A DNA stretch of 64,000 nt from JAJTHJ01 sp046316025 (GCA_046316025.1 JBKCXU010000115.1:1-64000), one strand, 5' to 3'. Shown: positions 8,122-18,012, numbered from the stretch's first letter. The notes: generated by a model not told the origin, from the sequence alone. Made by a program: numbers and translations.

Positions 8122-9381
8122 TCAAATCGGCGCCGCCGTCGTCACCACCTTCATGCTCGGCGGCAGCAACGTCGGGGTGTGCGACTTCCCCGCGACCCAC
8201 GCATCGATCATGTCCGCCCACTCCTGCAGCATGTGACGCCGCTGCTCTGCGTACTCCGCCTTGTTGTAGACGCCACGCGATGAGCGGCCGTCTTCGTGGG
8301 CCAGGCACTTCTCGATCCAGTCGCTGTTGAAGCCGAGCTCGTTCAGGATGGTCGAGCCGGTACGGCGCAGGTCGTGCACGGTGAAAGGCTCCAGCGGGAG
8401 CTTCGCTTCCTTTGCTCGCTCCGCGACGGTCTGCGTGACCCGGTTCAGAGTCGCCTTCGACATGCAGCGATCGGCGTCGTAACGCGAGGGCAGCAGGAAC
8501 TTCGAGCCGCTCGCACAAGTGCGCAGCGCCACCATGATGTCCAGCGCCTGCTGCGACAGGTAGACGTTGTGGGGCTTGCCGGCCTTCATGCGGCTCTTCG
8601 GAATCGTCCAGACTGCGTTCTCGAAGTCGACCTCGTCCCAGGTGGCTTCGATCAGCTCGCTCTTGCGCACGAGCGTCAGCAGGATCATGCGCAGCGCCAG
8701 ACGGATGGTCGGCAGGGTCGCGGTGGCGTCCAGCACTCGGTGCATGACGCGGATCTCGGACGGCGACAACGCACGATCCTTGGCCACGAAGGTGGCGATC
8801 GATGACGGGCCGACTTCGTCCGCGGGATTCGGCGCCTTGTCGCCATGCAGCGCGGCGAAGCCGAACACCTGCTTGACGATGTCGCGCACGTGCACGGCGG
8901 TGGCCGGTGCGCCGCGTGCCTTGACCTTGGCGCACAGGTTGCGCAGGTCCTCCGGGCCGATCTCGGCCATCAGCCGGTTGCGAAACACCGGCATGATGTC
9001 CCGGTCGATGATGCTCTTGCGCATCGACTTGGTGCTCTCGGCCATCCTGGCTTCTTCCAGCCAGCGTTTGGTGAACTCCTCGAAGGTCTTGGCCTCGGCC
9101 GTCCTGAGCTTCTCGCGCTGCTTCTCCTGGGAGGGAGATCGGCCTTCGGCGATCGCCTTGCGCGCTTCCGTGCAGCGCTCGCGCGCCATGAGCAGCGAGA
9201 TCCCGTCCTTCGACCCATAGCGCCCGATCGTGAGCGTTTCGCGCCGGCCGTTGAGCCGGTAGTCGAGACGGAAAGTGATCGTGCCCCTGGGGGAAACGGT
9301 CACGTACATCCCGTCCCGGTCGGCGATCTTGTAGGTGGTGGCCTGGGGCTTGATGCCCCTGAGCGTGCCATCGGACAGCAT
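8122..9381 (-). CDS. P4-type tyrosine integrase (DUF4102 N-terminus)
   Basis: 419 residues from the ATG at 9381, which has AGGAGG 8 bases upstream; a GTG at 9417 lies inside a repeat and is less likely. The N-terminal ~85 residues are the arm-binding DUF4102 domain (LRGIKPQATTYKIADRDG, LTIGRYGSKDGISL). The catalytic domain shows the first Arg (LTLVRKSELIEATW), the His-x-x-Arg box (HDLRRTGSTIL), the third-motif His (CLAHED) and the nucleophile Tyr near VYNKAEY. It should integrate and excise the island at the guaA 3' end. It lies 300 bases from guaA on the same strand and is read away from it. Confidence 0.93.
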   Translation of the reverse strand: MLSDGTLRGIKPQATTYKIADRDGMYVTVSPRGTITFRLDYRLNGRRETLTIGRYGSKDGISLLMARERCTEARKAIAEGRSPSQEKQREKLRTAEAKTFEEFTKRWLEEARMAESTKSMRKSIIDRDIMPVFRNRLMAEIGPEDLRNLCAKVKARGAPATAVHVRDIVKQVFGFAALHGDKAPNPADEVGPSSIATFVAKDRALSPSEIRVMHRVLDATATLPTIRLALRMILLTLVRKSELIEATWDEVDFENAVWTIPKSRMKAGKPHNVYLSQQALDIMVALRTCASGSKFLLPSRYDADRCMSKATLNRVTQTVAERAKEAKLPLEPFTVHDLRRTGSTILNELGFNSDWIEKCLAHEDGRSSRGVYNKAEYAEQRRHMLQEWADMIDAWVAGKSHTPTLLPPSMKVVTTAAPI

Positions 9382-9406
9382 CGGCGGTCCCTCCTCTCGG
9401 AGGAAT

Positions 9407-9562
9407 TTTACCGTCACGATGATTTGTCCGCTACAACTGCGCTAAGTTGTTGTTCCGTCTTGGTTTTCTGACTATTTTTTTACCGTCAATGACCAGAACG
9501 TGCTGACGGTAAAAAATTCGGAGGGTGTCAGTGCCAGATTTTTACCGTCAGATTTACCGTCA
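9407..9562. repeat. Five copies of TTTACCGTCA around the integrase promoter
   Basis: Direct copies of TTTACCGTCA lie at about 9407-9416, 9479-9488, 9541-9550 and 9553-9562, with one inverted copy at 9504-9513. The second and the inverted copy, extended by T/A runs, form a 13-base inverted repeat with a 15-base gap. All lie just upstream of the integrase start; the first sits between its Shine-Dalgarno and the promoter. They may be integrase or excisionase arm sites, or operators for self-control. Confidence 0.75.
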
Positions 9563-9580
9563 AACTGGAAGGCATCCCCT

Positions 9581-9674
9581 CGATAGATGTCGATAGATCT
9601 CGACAGACGTTCTCTATACGGGACAAGCAGTTAGCAGTGATTTTCGATAGACCCCGATAGACGCTGAAAGACGT
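9581..9674. repeat. Two triplets of a 10-base phased repeat next to guaA
   Basis: Units of the form CGATAGAYNN lie head to tail with exact 10-base spacing: 9581, 9591 and 9601, then after a 34-base gap 9645, 9655 and 9665 (the last is degenerate, TGAAAGACGT). One unit per helical turn puts all copies on one face of the DNA. They end at the guaA stop codon, so they look like protein-binding arms of the attachment site. Confidence 0.7.
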
Positions 9675-9705
9675 CGAATCATTCCCACTCGATGGTCGCC
9701 GGCGG
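9675..9705. other. Probable att junction at the guaA 3' end
   Basis: The last ~25 bases of guaA and its stop codon (9679-9681) form the boundary between phased island repeats and intact core sequence. Islands of this class usually recombine inside the 3' end of their target gene and restore its coding end. The exact core cannot be fixed without the second copy. Confidence 0.5.
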
Positions 9706-11244
9706 TTTGCCGCTGATGTCGTAGACCACGCGGTTGATGCCGCGCACTTCGTTGATGATGCGGTTGGACACGCGGCCCAGCAACTCATGCGGCAGGTGCG
9801 CCCAGTGCGCGGTCATGAAGTCCTGCGTCTGCACCGCACGCAAGCTCACGACCCACTCGTAGGTGCGGCCGTCGCCCATCACGCCGACACTCTTAACCGG
9901 AAGGAAAACCGCAAACGCCTGGCTCGTCTTGTCGTACCAGCCGGCGGCGCGCAGCTCGTCGATGAAGATCGCATCGGCCCGGCGCAGCAGGTCGGCGTAC
10001 TCGCGCTTGACCTCGCCCAGGATGCGCACGCCCAGGCCAGGGCCGGGGAACGGGTGGCGGTACACCATCTCGGGCGGCAGGCCGAGTTCGATGCCGAGCG
10101 CGCGCACCTCGTCCTTGAAGAGCTCGCGCAGCGGCTCCAGCAGCTTCAGATGCAGCGTCTCCGGCAGGCCGCCGACGTTATGGTGGCTCTTGATCGTGGT
10201 CGCCTTCTTGGTCTTGGCACCCGCGGACTCGATCACGTCCGGGTAGATCGTGCCTTGCGCCAGCCAGCGGGCCTTGGGCAGCTTGGCCGCTTCTTCCTGG
10301 AACACGTGGACGAACTCGCGGCCGATGATCTTGCGCTTGGCTTCGGGGTCGGCCACCCCGGTCAACTCGCGCATGAAGCGCTCGCCGGCATCGATGTGCA
10401 CGAGCTTCAGACCCATGTGGGTCTGGAAGGTATCGACCACCTGCTGCGCTTCGTTCAGGCGCAGCAGCCCGGTGTCGACAAAAACGCAGGTCAATTGCCG
10501 GCCGACCGCCTTGTGGATCAGCGCAGCAGCCACCGACGAGTCCACACCACCCGACAGGCCGAGGATCACTTCATCGTCGCCCACCTGCGCGCGGATGCGG
10601 GCCACCGCCTCGCTCACGTAGTCGGGCATGTTCCAGTCGCCGCGGCAGCCGCAGATATCGCGGACGAAACGACGCAGTATCGGCGCGCCCTGCACGGTGT
10701 GCGTGACCTCGGGGTGGAACTGCACGCCGTAGAAGCGGCGCGACTCGTCGGCCATGCCTGCGATCGGGCAACTATCGGTCGAAGCCATCAGCACGAAGCC
10801 GGGCGGCAGTGCCGTGACCTTGTCGCCATGGCTCATCCACACCTTGAGCAGGCCATGGCCTTCGGGCGTGCGCAGGTCTTCGATACCGGCGAGCAGTTTG
10901 GTGTGGCCGCGGGCGCGGACCTCGGCATAGCCGAATTCGCGCAGGTTGCTTGCTTCGACGCCGCCGCCCAGTTGCACCGCCATCGTGAACATGCCGTAGC
11001 AGATGCCTAGCACTGGTACGCCTTGCGTGTAGACGGCGGGCGGGGCTCGCAACTCCTTTGCCTCGTAGGTGCTGGCATGCGAGCCGGACAGGATGATGCC
11101 TTGGGGCGCGTAGGCGCGAACGAAGTCGTCGCCGACGTCGTTGGGGTGGATCTCGCAATACACACCCGCCTCGCGCACACGCCGCGCGATCAGTTGCGTG
11201 ACCTGCGAGCCGAAGTCGAGGATCAGGATTTTTTCGTGGGACAT
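9679..11244 (-). CDS. guaA: GMP synthase (glutamine-hydrolysing)
   Basis: 521 residues, the usual GuaA length, from the ATG at 11244 ([14 protein letters not shown]). It converts XMP to GMP with ATP and glutamine. The class I amidotransferase domain has the nucleophile motif [10 protein letters not shown] and the His-Glu pair in [10 protein letters not shown]. The ATP-pyrophosphatase has the P-loop [11 protein letters not shown], and the C-terminal dimer domain ends KPPATIEWE, so the island left the coding end intact. It starts 8 bases after guaB; the guaB stop is part of its Shine-Dalgarno TGAAGG. The two form a guaBA operon. Confidence 0.98.
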   Translation of the reverse strand: MSHEKILILDFGSQVTQLIARRVREAGVYCEIHPNDVGDDFVRAYAPQGIILSGSHASTYEAKELRAPPAVYTQGVPVLGICYGMFTMAVQLGGGVEASNLREFGYAEVRARGHTKLLAGIEDLRTPEGHGLLKVWMSHGDKVTALPPGFVLMASTDSCPIAGMADESRRFYGVQFHPEVTHTVQGAPILRRFVRDICGCRGDWNMPDYVSEAVARIRAQVGDDEVILGLSGGVDSSVAAALIHKAVGRQLTCVFVDTGLLRLNEAQQVVDTFQTHMGLKLVHIDAGERFMRELTGVADPEAKRKIIGREFVHVFQEEAAKLPKARWLAQGTIYPDVIESAGAKTKKATTIKSHHNVGGLPETLHLKLLEPLRELFKDEVRALGIELGLPPEMVYRHPFPGPGLGVRILGEVKREYADLLRRADAIFIDELRAAGWYDKTSQAFAVFLPVKSVGVMGDGRTYEWVVSLRAVQTQDFMTAHWAHLPHELLGRVSNRIINEVRGINRVVYDISGKPPATIEWE

Positions 11245-11252
11245 GCGTGCCT

Positions 11253-12716
<1,464 letters not shown>

Positions 12717-12733
12717 TCATGACGCAAAAACGG

Positions 12734-12739
12734 ATTATA
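12734..12739 (-). promoter_or_regulatory. Candidate guaB -10 element
   Basis: TATAAT is read on the minus strand 27 bases before the guaB start, which would give a leader of about 20 bases. No good -35 is seen at 16-18 bases, so the promoter may depend on an activator. A near-consensus -10 is rare by chance in such GC-rich DNA. Confidence 0.4.
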
Positions 12740-12762
12740 CGGGGCAGGCCCGCGCGGGGTGC

Positions 12763-12790
12763 TTGCTCGCGAGTGGCGGCTACCTACAAT
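12763..12790 (+). promoter_or_regulatory. Candidate promoter of the DUF4124 gene
   Basis: TTGCTC (12763-12768), 16-base spacer, TACAAT (12785-12790). The ATG at 12819 lies about 28 bases further on. It fits a sigma-70 promoter by sequence and position. Confidence 0.4.
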
Positions 12791-12818
12791 CAACGCTTCC
12801 GATTCGCGTCGCACAGCC

Positions 12819-13331
12819 ATGATCTCCCTGCGGACTTGCCTGATACCGATCCTCCTTCTGGGCCTCGTGGGTTCAGCCGTGGCGCAGTGGGCCTGGCGCG
12901 ATGCCGCCGGACGCATGGTCTACTCCGACCGCCCGCCGCCGGCGGACATCAAGCCCGAGCAGATCGTCACGCGCCCGCCGGCTGTCGCGCCGGCGCCGGC
13001 GAAATCGCCGCCGCCGGTCGCTACGCCTGCGGCGCCCGCGCCGGCGACACCCGCACCGACCAAGGCGAAGAGCGCAGCCGAGATGGAAATGGAATTTCGC
13101 CAGCGGCAGCAGGAGCGCGAGGCGGCGGCCAAGAAAGCCGACGAACAACGTGCCAAGGCCGAGGCGCGTGCGGCCGAGTGCGAACGCGCGCGCGGCTACC
13201 TGACGGTGCTGGAGCGCGGCGAGCGCGTCGTCCGCCTCAACGCCCAGGGAGAGCGCGAGGACTACACCGACGCGCAGCGCGAGGCCGAGATCAAGCGCCT
13301 CCGCCAGCAGATCGCAGCCGGCTGCAATTGA
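12819..13331 (+). CDS. DUF4124 domain-containing exported protein
   Basis: 170 residues from the ATG at 12819. A signal peptide (ISLRTCLIPILLLGLVGSAVA, cleaved before QWAWRD) sends it to the periplasm. The DUF4124 motif follows (WAWRDAAGRMVYSDRPPP). A Pro/Ala linker leads to an Arg/Glu/Ala-rich probable coiled coil (about 85-140) ending in a basic helix (EAEIKRLRQQIAAGC). DUF4124 proteins are common in proteobacteria but have no settled function. It converges on rnfH with 4 bases between stops. Confidence 0.85.
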   Translation: MISLRTCLIPILLLGLVGSAVAQWAWRDAAGRMVYSDRPPPADIKPEQIVTRPPAVAPAPAKSPPPVATPAAPAPATPAPTKAKSAAEMEMEFRQRQQEREAAAKKADEQRAKAEARAAECERARGYLTVLERGERVVRLNAQGEREDYTDAQREAEIKRLRQQIAAGCN

Positions 13332-13335
13332 CCGC

Positions 13336-13632
13336 TCACGCCCGCCTCGTGCGGCGCGCCTGCGCGCGCAGCCGGCGGGCGATCATGGGATCGACCCGCA
13401 GTGGCCGATAGACCTCGACCCGGTCGCCTTCGCGCAGCGGCGCATCGGCGCGGCTGCGCCGGTTGTAGACGCCAAGATCGAGCGGCGCACCGTCGAGTTC
13501 AGGCGCCAAGGTCGGCAGGCCGGAGGCCTGCACCGCGTCGCGCAGCGAAGCGCCTGCCGGCAGTTGCACCTGCACTTCCCATTGGCGATCTGGCCGCGCG
13601 TACACGACGGTGGCGCGGACGAGGTCAGCCAT
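13336..13632 (-). CDS. rnfH: RnfH family ubiquitin-like protein
   Basis: 98 residues with the RnfH beta-grasp signature: ATVVYARPDRQWEVQVQLP, the GVYNRRSRADAPLREGDRV loop and VEVYRPLRVDPM, then a basic tail. RnfH-like proteins pair with RatA (YfjG-YfjF in E. coli) and have no firmly assigned role. The start overlaps the ratA stop by 8 bases, so the two are co-translated. Confidence 0.9.
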   Translation of the reverse strand: MADLVRATVVYARPDRQWEVQVQLPAGASLRDAVQASGLPTLAPELDGAPLDLGVYNRRSRADAPLREGDRVEVYRPLRVDPMIARRLRAQARRTRRA

Positions 13633-14065
13633 GGGTGCCGAAGAGCCCGTCCGCGCGGCGGGTGAAGGCGTCGATCAGCGTGCCGGCAATCAGGCCGAAC
13701 ACCGGCGCAACGACGCGGCCGAGCAGCCCGGCGGCGAGCTGGTAGTTCAGTCGCAGGTGCACTTTGCAGCCGCGCTCGTGCAGCGGTTTGAACGACCACT
13801 GGCCATCGAGCCGGCGAAACGGCCCATCGACCAGACGCACACGAATCGTCTCCGGCGCGTGGTGCTCGTTGCGGGTGGTAAAGCGGCTGCGCACGCCGCG
13901 GTAGTCGATGTCCAGAGTGGCCTCGATCGCACCGTCGGCCGGATGGCGGACGTGCGCACCCGCACACCAGGGCAGAAACCGCGGGTAGGACTCGATGTCG
14001 GCCACCAGCCCATACATCTGCGCGGCCGAGTACGGCACGAGAACCGAGCGTTCGACGCGGTGCAT
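13625..14065 (-). CDS. ratA: RatA family START/SRPBCC protein
   Basis: 146 residues from the ATG at 14065; the frame further upstream would cross into smpB. Family motifs: [27 protein letters not shown], read as [10 protein letters not shown] and [11 protein letters not shown], and the C-terminal amphipathic helix [21 protein letters not shown]. coli RatA was described as a toxin blocking 70S assembly, while mitochondrial relatives (Coq10) bind ubiquinone; I would not call it a toxin from sequence. It overlaps rnfH and is divergent from smpB. Confidence 0.9.
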   Translation of the reverse strand: MHRVERSVLVPYSAAQMYGLVADIESYPRFLPWCAGAHVRHPADGAIEATLDIDYRGVRSRFTTRNEHHAPETIRVRLVDGPFRRLDGQWSFKPLHERGCKVHLRLNYQLAAGLLGRVVAPVFGLIAGTLIDAFTRRADGLFGTHG

Positions 14066-14088
14066 GGGCGCCAAGGATAATGCGGGCC

Positions 14089-14538
14089 ATGAGCATCGTC
14101 GAAAACAAGAAGGCGTGGCACGACTACACGATCGAGGAGCGCTTCGAGGCCGGCCTCGCACTCGAAGGCTGGGAGGTCAAGGCGATCCGCGCCGGCCAGG
14201 CGCATCTGAAGGAGGCCTACGTGATCCTGCGCGACGAAGAGGTGTTTCTCTTCGGCGCGCACGTCACGCCGCTGAATACTGCGTCCACGCACATCCAGCC
14301 CGACCCGATCCGCTCGCGCAAGCTGCTGTTGCGCGCCGAGCAGATCCGCAAGCTCATCGGCAAAGTCGAGCGCGCCGGCTACGCGCTGGTGCCCTTGGAT
14401 CTTCATTTCGCCAAGGGGCGCATCAAGCTGGAGATCGGCCTGGCGAAGGGCAAGCGCCAGTACGAGAAGCGCGACGCCCAGCAGGAGCGCGAGTGGAAGC
14501 GCGAGCAGAGTCGGCTGTTGAAGCAGCGAACACGGTAA
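14089..14538 (+). CDS. smpB: SsrA-binding protein SmpB
   Basis: 149 residues: [34 protein letters not shown], and the basic tail KREWKREQ-type helix that threads into the mRNA channel. SmpB carries tmRNA to stalled ribosomes. I take the family start at 14089, but the ATG at 14080 has the better-spaced AAGGA and may be used. Only 14-23 bases separate its start from that of divergent ratA, so its promoter must lie inside ratA. Confidence 0.96.
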   Translation: MSIVENKKAWHDYTIEERFEAGLALEGWEVKAIRAGQAHLKEAYVILRDEEVFLFGAHVTPLNTASTHIQPDPIRSRKLLLRAEQIRKLIGKVERAGYALVPLDLHFAKGRIKLEIGLAKGKRQYEKRDAQQEREWKREQSRLLKQRTR

Positions 14539-14572
14539 GACGCCGGGCGTTGCGCGGTGGGCTTGGCGTGCG

Positions 14573-15208
14573 CTAGCCGCGGGCGTTGAGCCAGCGGGCC
14601 GCCTTGGCGATCCGCGCGAGCGCGGCGAAGTCCGTCGCGCCCTGGCGGCGCGCGTCGGGCAGAAGGCGCGCGGCCAGCAGCGCAGTGGCCAGCGCATCGG
14701 CGGCGGCCGAGTGCCGCTCCACCACCGGGATCCCGTAGCGGGTCAACCATTCGTCCAGCGCCTTGGCATTGGCCTTGGGGTCGAGCGCGGGGGCGAGTTC
14801 GGCCAGGTCGAGCCAGGGGTTGTCGAACGGCTGGTTGACGAACACCTTGACCGCCCGCGCCAGAAAACCGCGGTCGAACGGCGCGTGGAAGGCGACGATC
14901 GGGCTCGTGCCCACGTAGTCGAGAAAGGCACGCGTGGCGGTCGGCGGATCCACACCCGTCAACTGCGCCTGCGCGCCGATGCCGTGCACGAGGATGTTCT
15001 GCTTGCCGCTGGCGGCCTGCTGGCGCAGGACGATCTCCAGGCTGTCGGCCGGGCGGACGCGGCCGTCGGCACCGATGGCCACCGCGCCGATCGACAGCAG
15101 GCCGTCGCTGGCCACGTCCATGCCGCTCGTTTCCACGTCGACCACCACCCAGCGGTCCGCCGCCGCCGCGGGCCCGCCGGCGAAGAAGCGCTTCAAGTCG
15201 GCCAGCAT
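14573..15208 (-). CDS. DnaQ-family 3'-5' exonuclease
   Basis: 211 residues. DEDDh exonuclease motifs: Exo I VVVDVETSGMD near residue 20, Exo II AFHAPFDRGFL near 108, Exo III HSAAADALATALL near 165. It resembles the epsilon-like exonucleases that sit beside cNMP/CBS/DUF294 proteins in many beta- and gammaproteobacteria, and is not the replicative DnaQ. It starts directly after the 106-residue gene upstream (stop and start share TGAGATG), so the two are coupled. The substrate is unknown. Confidence 0.88.
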   Translation of the reverse strand: MLADLKRFFAGGPAAAADRWVVVDVETSGMDVASDGLLSIGAVAIGADGRVRPADSLEIVLRQQAASGKQNILVHGIGAQAQLTGVDPPTATRAFLDYVGTSPIVAFHAPFDRGFLARAVKVFVNQPFDNPWLDLAELAPALDPKANAKALDEWLTRYGIPVVERHSAAADALATALLAARLLPDARRQGATDFAALARIAKAARWLNARG

Positions 15209-15209
15209 C

Positions 15210-15530
15210 TCAGCCGCGAGCGCCAAAGCGATAGCGTGGCGGCGGCTCGCTTTCTGCCGATGGTGGCGCAACCGGGGCAGGCTCGGCCGCCGGCTTGGGC
15301 AGCGGCGGCGGCGGAAACAGACGCGTCCGAATCGCGATCAGTCTGAGTAACAGGTCTTCGTCTTCGATCCGTTCTTCGAGCAGGCGCAGTTGTTCGCGCG
15401 CATAGTCTGGGTCGTTTCGGAGGCGCTCGATGCTGACGGAGACGTCCAGATGTCGCTTCAATCCGAGCTTGAATCTGACCAGCAGTTGGCTGATCTCCAG
15501 TTCTTCGGCAAGGCCGCCTTCCTTTGTCAT
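15210..15530 (-). CDS. Small hypothetical protein coupled to the exonuclease
   Basis: 106 residues from the ATG at 15530; a TTG at 15542 is also possible. Helical, rich in Leu/Glu/Arg (LEISQLLVRFKLGLKRH, YAREQLRLLEERIEDED), with a Pro-rich C-terminus. No signal peptide or membrane helix. Its stop is one base from the exonuclease start, so it is probably made with it and may be a partner. I do not recognise the family. The even, protein-like helix pattern argues for a real gene. Confidence 0.6.
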   Translation of the reverse strand: MTKEGGLAEELEISQLLVRFKLGLKRHLDVSVSIERLRNDPDYAREQLRLLEERIEDEDLLLRLIAIRTRLFPPPPLPKPAAEPAPVAPPSAESEPPPRYRFGARG

Positions 15531-15630
15531 CGCGACGCGCAAACGAAGGTTGGTTGCCCCATGTCGCTGCTGCCGTTGCCGGCCGCCGCTCCCACAACGC
15601 CTTGATCCTCACGCGGTCGACCCTTCGCGT

Positions 15631-15870
15631 TCATGGGGATCGCCCGCCCCTGCACCGCCTGCCGGAAGTCGCGCCGCTTTGGTGCCCATACGCGTGGCGA
15701 TGCGTAGCCCCACGCCAACCGCGCTTGGCGCTATGCCGCCCGCAACGACTCCGGATCGAAAGTACGCGACCCGACTTGGCTGGAGCGCGGTTGCCGCGGA
15801 AATCCGCGGGCGCTGGCGTCTCCGATTGCGCCGGCTCTTCCTCAGCGACCGCCAGTGCCTGAAACAACAT
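15631..15870 (-). pseudogene. Possible remnant of a small gene
   Basis: An ATG at 15870 has GAGGA 7 bases upstream and opens a protein-like stretch (MLFQALAVAEEEPAQSETP). After about 35 codons the frame turns Arg/His/Gly-rich as if out of phase, while another frame continues with a hydrophobic Gly/Ala stretch (GVVAGGIAPSAVGVGL). This would fit a frameshifted gene behind the sigma-54-like site. The evidence is thin. Confidence 0.22.
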
Positions 15871-15917
15871 GCTCGCTTCCTCGACCGTTCGTCCGGGGCT
15901 ATTCGCGCCTGTTCGCA

Positions 15918-15933
15918 TGCCAGAGTCGTGCCA
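15918..15933 (-). promoter_or_regulatory. Candidate sigma-54 (-24/-12) promoter
   Basis: Minus strand TGGCACG, 4 bases, TGGCA: the -24 block is exact and the -12 block differs from TTGCA by one base, keeping the essential GC. The predicted start lies near 15907, about 37 bases before the small open frame at 15870. Sigma-54 would need an activator; none is visible nearby. Confidence 0.35.
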
Positions 15934-16092
15934 GCACCAGTGAAAAGCGTAAAAACTCCCAAGAGTCGTCTCCGACAATAGCAGGCAGTTACGCTGCCCT
16001 GCCTGCGCTGTCCGGTTTACTGATCGGTCCGGCGCGTCGCCCGGCACGTCACCCGGGCGTTTGCTACGACTTCGGTTCAAGCTCTCGGGCGG

Positions 16093-18003
16093 TCAACCGG
16101 GAAAGTCGAGTTCCAGCCGCTGCTGGATGCGCCGCGCCTGGCGGAAGGCTTCCTTGACGATGCGCCGGTCCAGCGGCGACAGGCGCGCCGGGTCGACCAG
16201 GTTCGGGTTGTCGTCGGTCGCCGCCCCGCCGCCCTCGGCGCGCCAGTGCTGGGCGCGCAGCCGCAGCAGCTGGCAAAACTCGAAGGCGTCGGCCCAGGCG
16301 CTCGCGTCCTCGGCCGGCAGGCGGCCGGCCTGCGCCAGTTGCCGCAGCCGGCGGTCGGTGTTGCAGTCCTCGACCCCGGCCGCCAGAGCCCAAATGCGCG
16401 CCGCATCGACGAAAGGCACGGTGCCGTGCAGCTTCAGATCGATCGGCGCCTTGCCCAGTTCGTCGCCCAGCAGGCGGTCGAACACGGTCGGCGCCGCCGG
16501 TGCGCGGTTGCGCAACGCGTTGTCCGACATCTGCTTGAGGAAGCGCTTGTTGCTCGCCGCCCGCTGCACCACCGCCGCGCGCAACGCCTGCGCCAGCGCC
16601 TTGTGACCGAAGATGCCGCGGAAGTCGAAGAAGATGCTGGCGTTGAGCAGCGCCTCGGGGCTGCCGCGGTCGATCCAGTCGGCGAAGAGCTCGGTCCAGT
16701 GCTCCGCACTCAGGCACCAGCGCGGGTTGCGCGCCATGATGTCGCCCTTGCACAGCGGGAAGCCGCAGGCGGCGAGCGCCCGGTTGACCCAGTCGGCGAG
16801 CTCCAGCATGGGCGCGGCCTGCTGCTGCGTGGCGTCGAAGAGGATGCCGTTGTCCTGGTCGGTGGCGATGGTTTGCTCGCCCCGCCCTTCGCTGCCCAGC
16901 GCCAGCCAGCAGAAGCTTGCCGCGGCCACGCCAAAGCGGGCGCAGGCAAGCGTCAGCAGCCGCGCGGTCAACTGGTCGTTCAGATGGCTGATGACCCGCG
17001 TCATCTGCGCCGCGGCGACTCCTTGAGCGACGAGGTGGTGCGACAGCCGCCGCACGTCTTCGGCCACCGCGGCGAGCGTGGCGGGGTCGCTGGCGCGGCG
17101 GATGGCGCTTGCCAGCTGCTGCACCGACAGCCGTTGCAGCGTGAAGAGTTCACGCTCCGACACCACGCCGACCACGCGTGCCGCCCCCCCTTCGCGGCTC
17201 ACTACCGGCACGTGGCGGATCGAGTGCTCGGCCATCAGCAGCACCGCCTCGGCGGCGGGTGCCTCGGACTCCAGCGTCAGCACGCCCGTGCTCATCAGTT
17301 CGCCGATGGGTGTAGCCAGCGGTACCTCGGGCAGGATCACGCGGCCGATCAGGTCGGTGCGGGTGAGGATGCCGGCCACGGTCTTGCCGCCGGCACCGTC
17401 GGGCTCGATCACCAGGATCGAGCCCACGCCTGCCGCATGCATCCGCGCGAACGCCTCGCGCAGGCTGTCCTCGCGCCGGCAGACCACCGGCGGCCCGCGC
17501 AGCAGCTGCGCCAGCGGCAGGTTCATCGTCCGCTCGACACTCGCCTGCGCCGCGTAAGTGGCTTGCAGTTCCTGCCGCGACAGGTCGAGCAGCGCGCCGA
17601 GGCGCCGCTGGCAGTAGTCGAGAAACGGCCGGCTGCGGCGGGTCAGTTCGTCGAAGGCACTGCGCGGGAACTGCAGCAGGAAGGTGTCGCCGACCGACAC
17701 GTAGGTCAGCGTCACCGCGCGCCCGGCATGCAGCGCACCGACCGGGAAACAGTCGCCCACACCGGCGTCGAAAGCGACCTTCTCGGCATCGCCGCCGCGC
17801 AGGCCGCGCACCCGGCCCTGCTTGACGATCATGCAGTGGGCAGGCGGCTCGGCCGCGGGCTTGAGCACCACCTCGCCCGGGCCGTAGTAGGCGATCTCGA
17901 CCTGCGCCAGCAGATAGTCGAGGTCCTCGGCCGCCATCTGCGAGAACGGCACATGCGGCAACAGCAGTTGCCGCAGGCCGGCAACGATGGTCGGAGCAGC
18001 CAT
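16093..18003 (-). CDS. cNMP-binding / CBS / DUF294 nucleotidyltransferase-like protein
   Basis: 636 residues, no membrane segment. Domains in order: cyclic-nucleotide-binding fold (about 25-135, with GEVVLKPAAEPPAHCMIV), two CBS motifs (about 165-290), the DUF294 nucleotidyltransferase-like domain (about 320-455, with WLALGSEGRGEQTIATDQDN, a GlnB-uridylyltransferase-like G-S-x-G-R pattern), and the DUF294 C-terminal helical domain to the end. It probably senses a nucleotide and modifies a protein, but no target is proven for the family. It follows a 33-residue membrane peptide and paraslipin on the same strand. Confidence 0.9.
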   Translation of the reverse strand: MAAPTIVAGLRQLLLPHVPFSQMAAEDLDYLLAQVEIAYYGPGEVVLKPAAEPPAHCMIVKQGRVRGLRGGDAEKVAFDAGVGDCFPVGALHAGRAVTLTYVSVGDTFLLQFPRSAFDELTRRSRPFLDYCQRRLGALLDLSRQELQATYAAQASVERTMNLPLAQLLRGPPVVCRREDSLREAFARMHAAGVGSILVIEPDGAGGKTVAGILTRTDLIGRVILPEVPLATPIGELMSTGVLTLESEAPAAEAVLLMAEHSIRHVPVVSREGGAARVVGVVSERELFTLQRLSVQQLASAIRRASDPATLAAVAEDVRRLSHHLVAQGVAAAQMTRVISHLNDQLTARLLTLACARFGVAAASFCWLALGSEGRGEQTIATDQDNGILFDATQQQAAPMLELADWVNRALAACGFPLCKGDIMARNPRWCLSAEHWTELFADWIDRGSPEALLNASIFFDFRGIFGHKALAQALRAAVVQRAASNKRFLKQMSDNALRNRAPAAPTVFDRLLGDELGKAPIDLKLHGTVPFVDAARIWALAAGVEDCNTDRRLRQLAQAGRLPAEDASAWADAFEFCQLLRLRAQHWRAEGGGAATDDNPNLVDPARLSPLDRRIVKEAFRQARRIQQRLELDFPG

Positions 18004-18012
18004 GACGCAGCG

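Larger units (their letters stand above)
1..9678. mobile_element. Genomic island inserted at the 3' end of guaA (partial)
   Basis: A P4-type tyrosine integrase lies directly downstream of guaA with its own repeats in between, and everything left of it is accessory: sigma-like factor, AlpA regulator, defence genes. The 3' end of guaA is a known integration target for such elements. Base composition is visibly less GC-rich than in the housekeeping genes to the right. I see no second copy of the guaA 3' end in 1-9,600, so the distal att site should lie left of the window. The boundary is inferred from gene content and the integrase position. Confidence 0.8.
15531..16092. other. Intergenic region without a clear gene
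   Basis: About 560 bases between the small hypothetical gene and the DUF294 gene. All frames are Arg/Ser/Cys-rich and look non-coding, apart from a short start at 15870 listed separately. The region is less GC-rich than its neighbours. It holds a sigma-54-like site (15918-15933) and a perfect 8-base inverted repeat (15981-15988 with 15999-16006, 10-base loop, no T tract). Confidence 0.5.

Noticed and set aside
9407..9674. CRISPR array in the repeat region next to the integrase
   Set aside because: The repeats are 10 bases long with no uniform spacers and no cas genes nearby.
13625..14065. RatA-RnfH as a toxin-antitoxin pair
   Set aside because: The pair is conserved in core genomes and RatA belongs with Coq10/START proteins; sequence alone does not support a toxin role.
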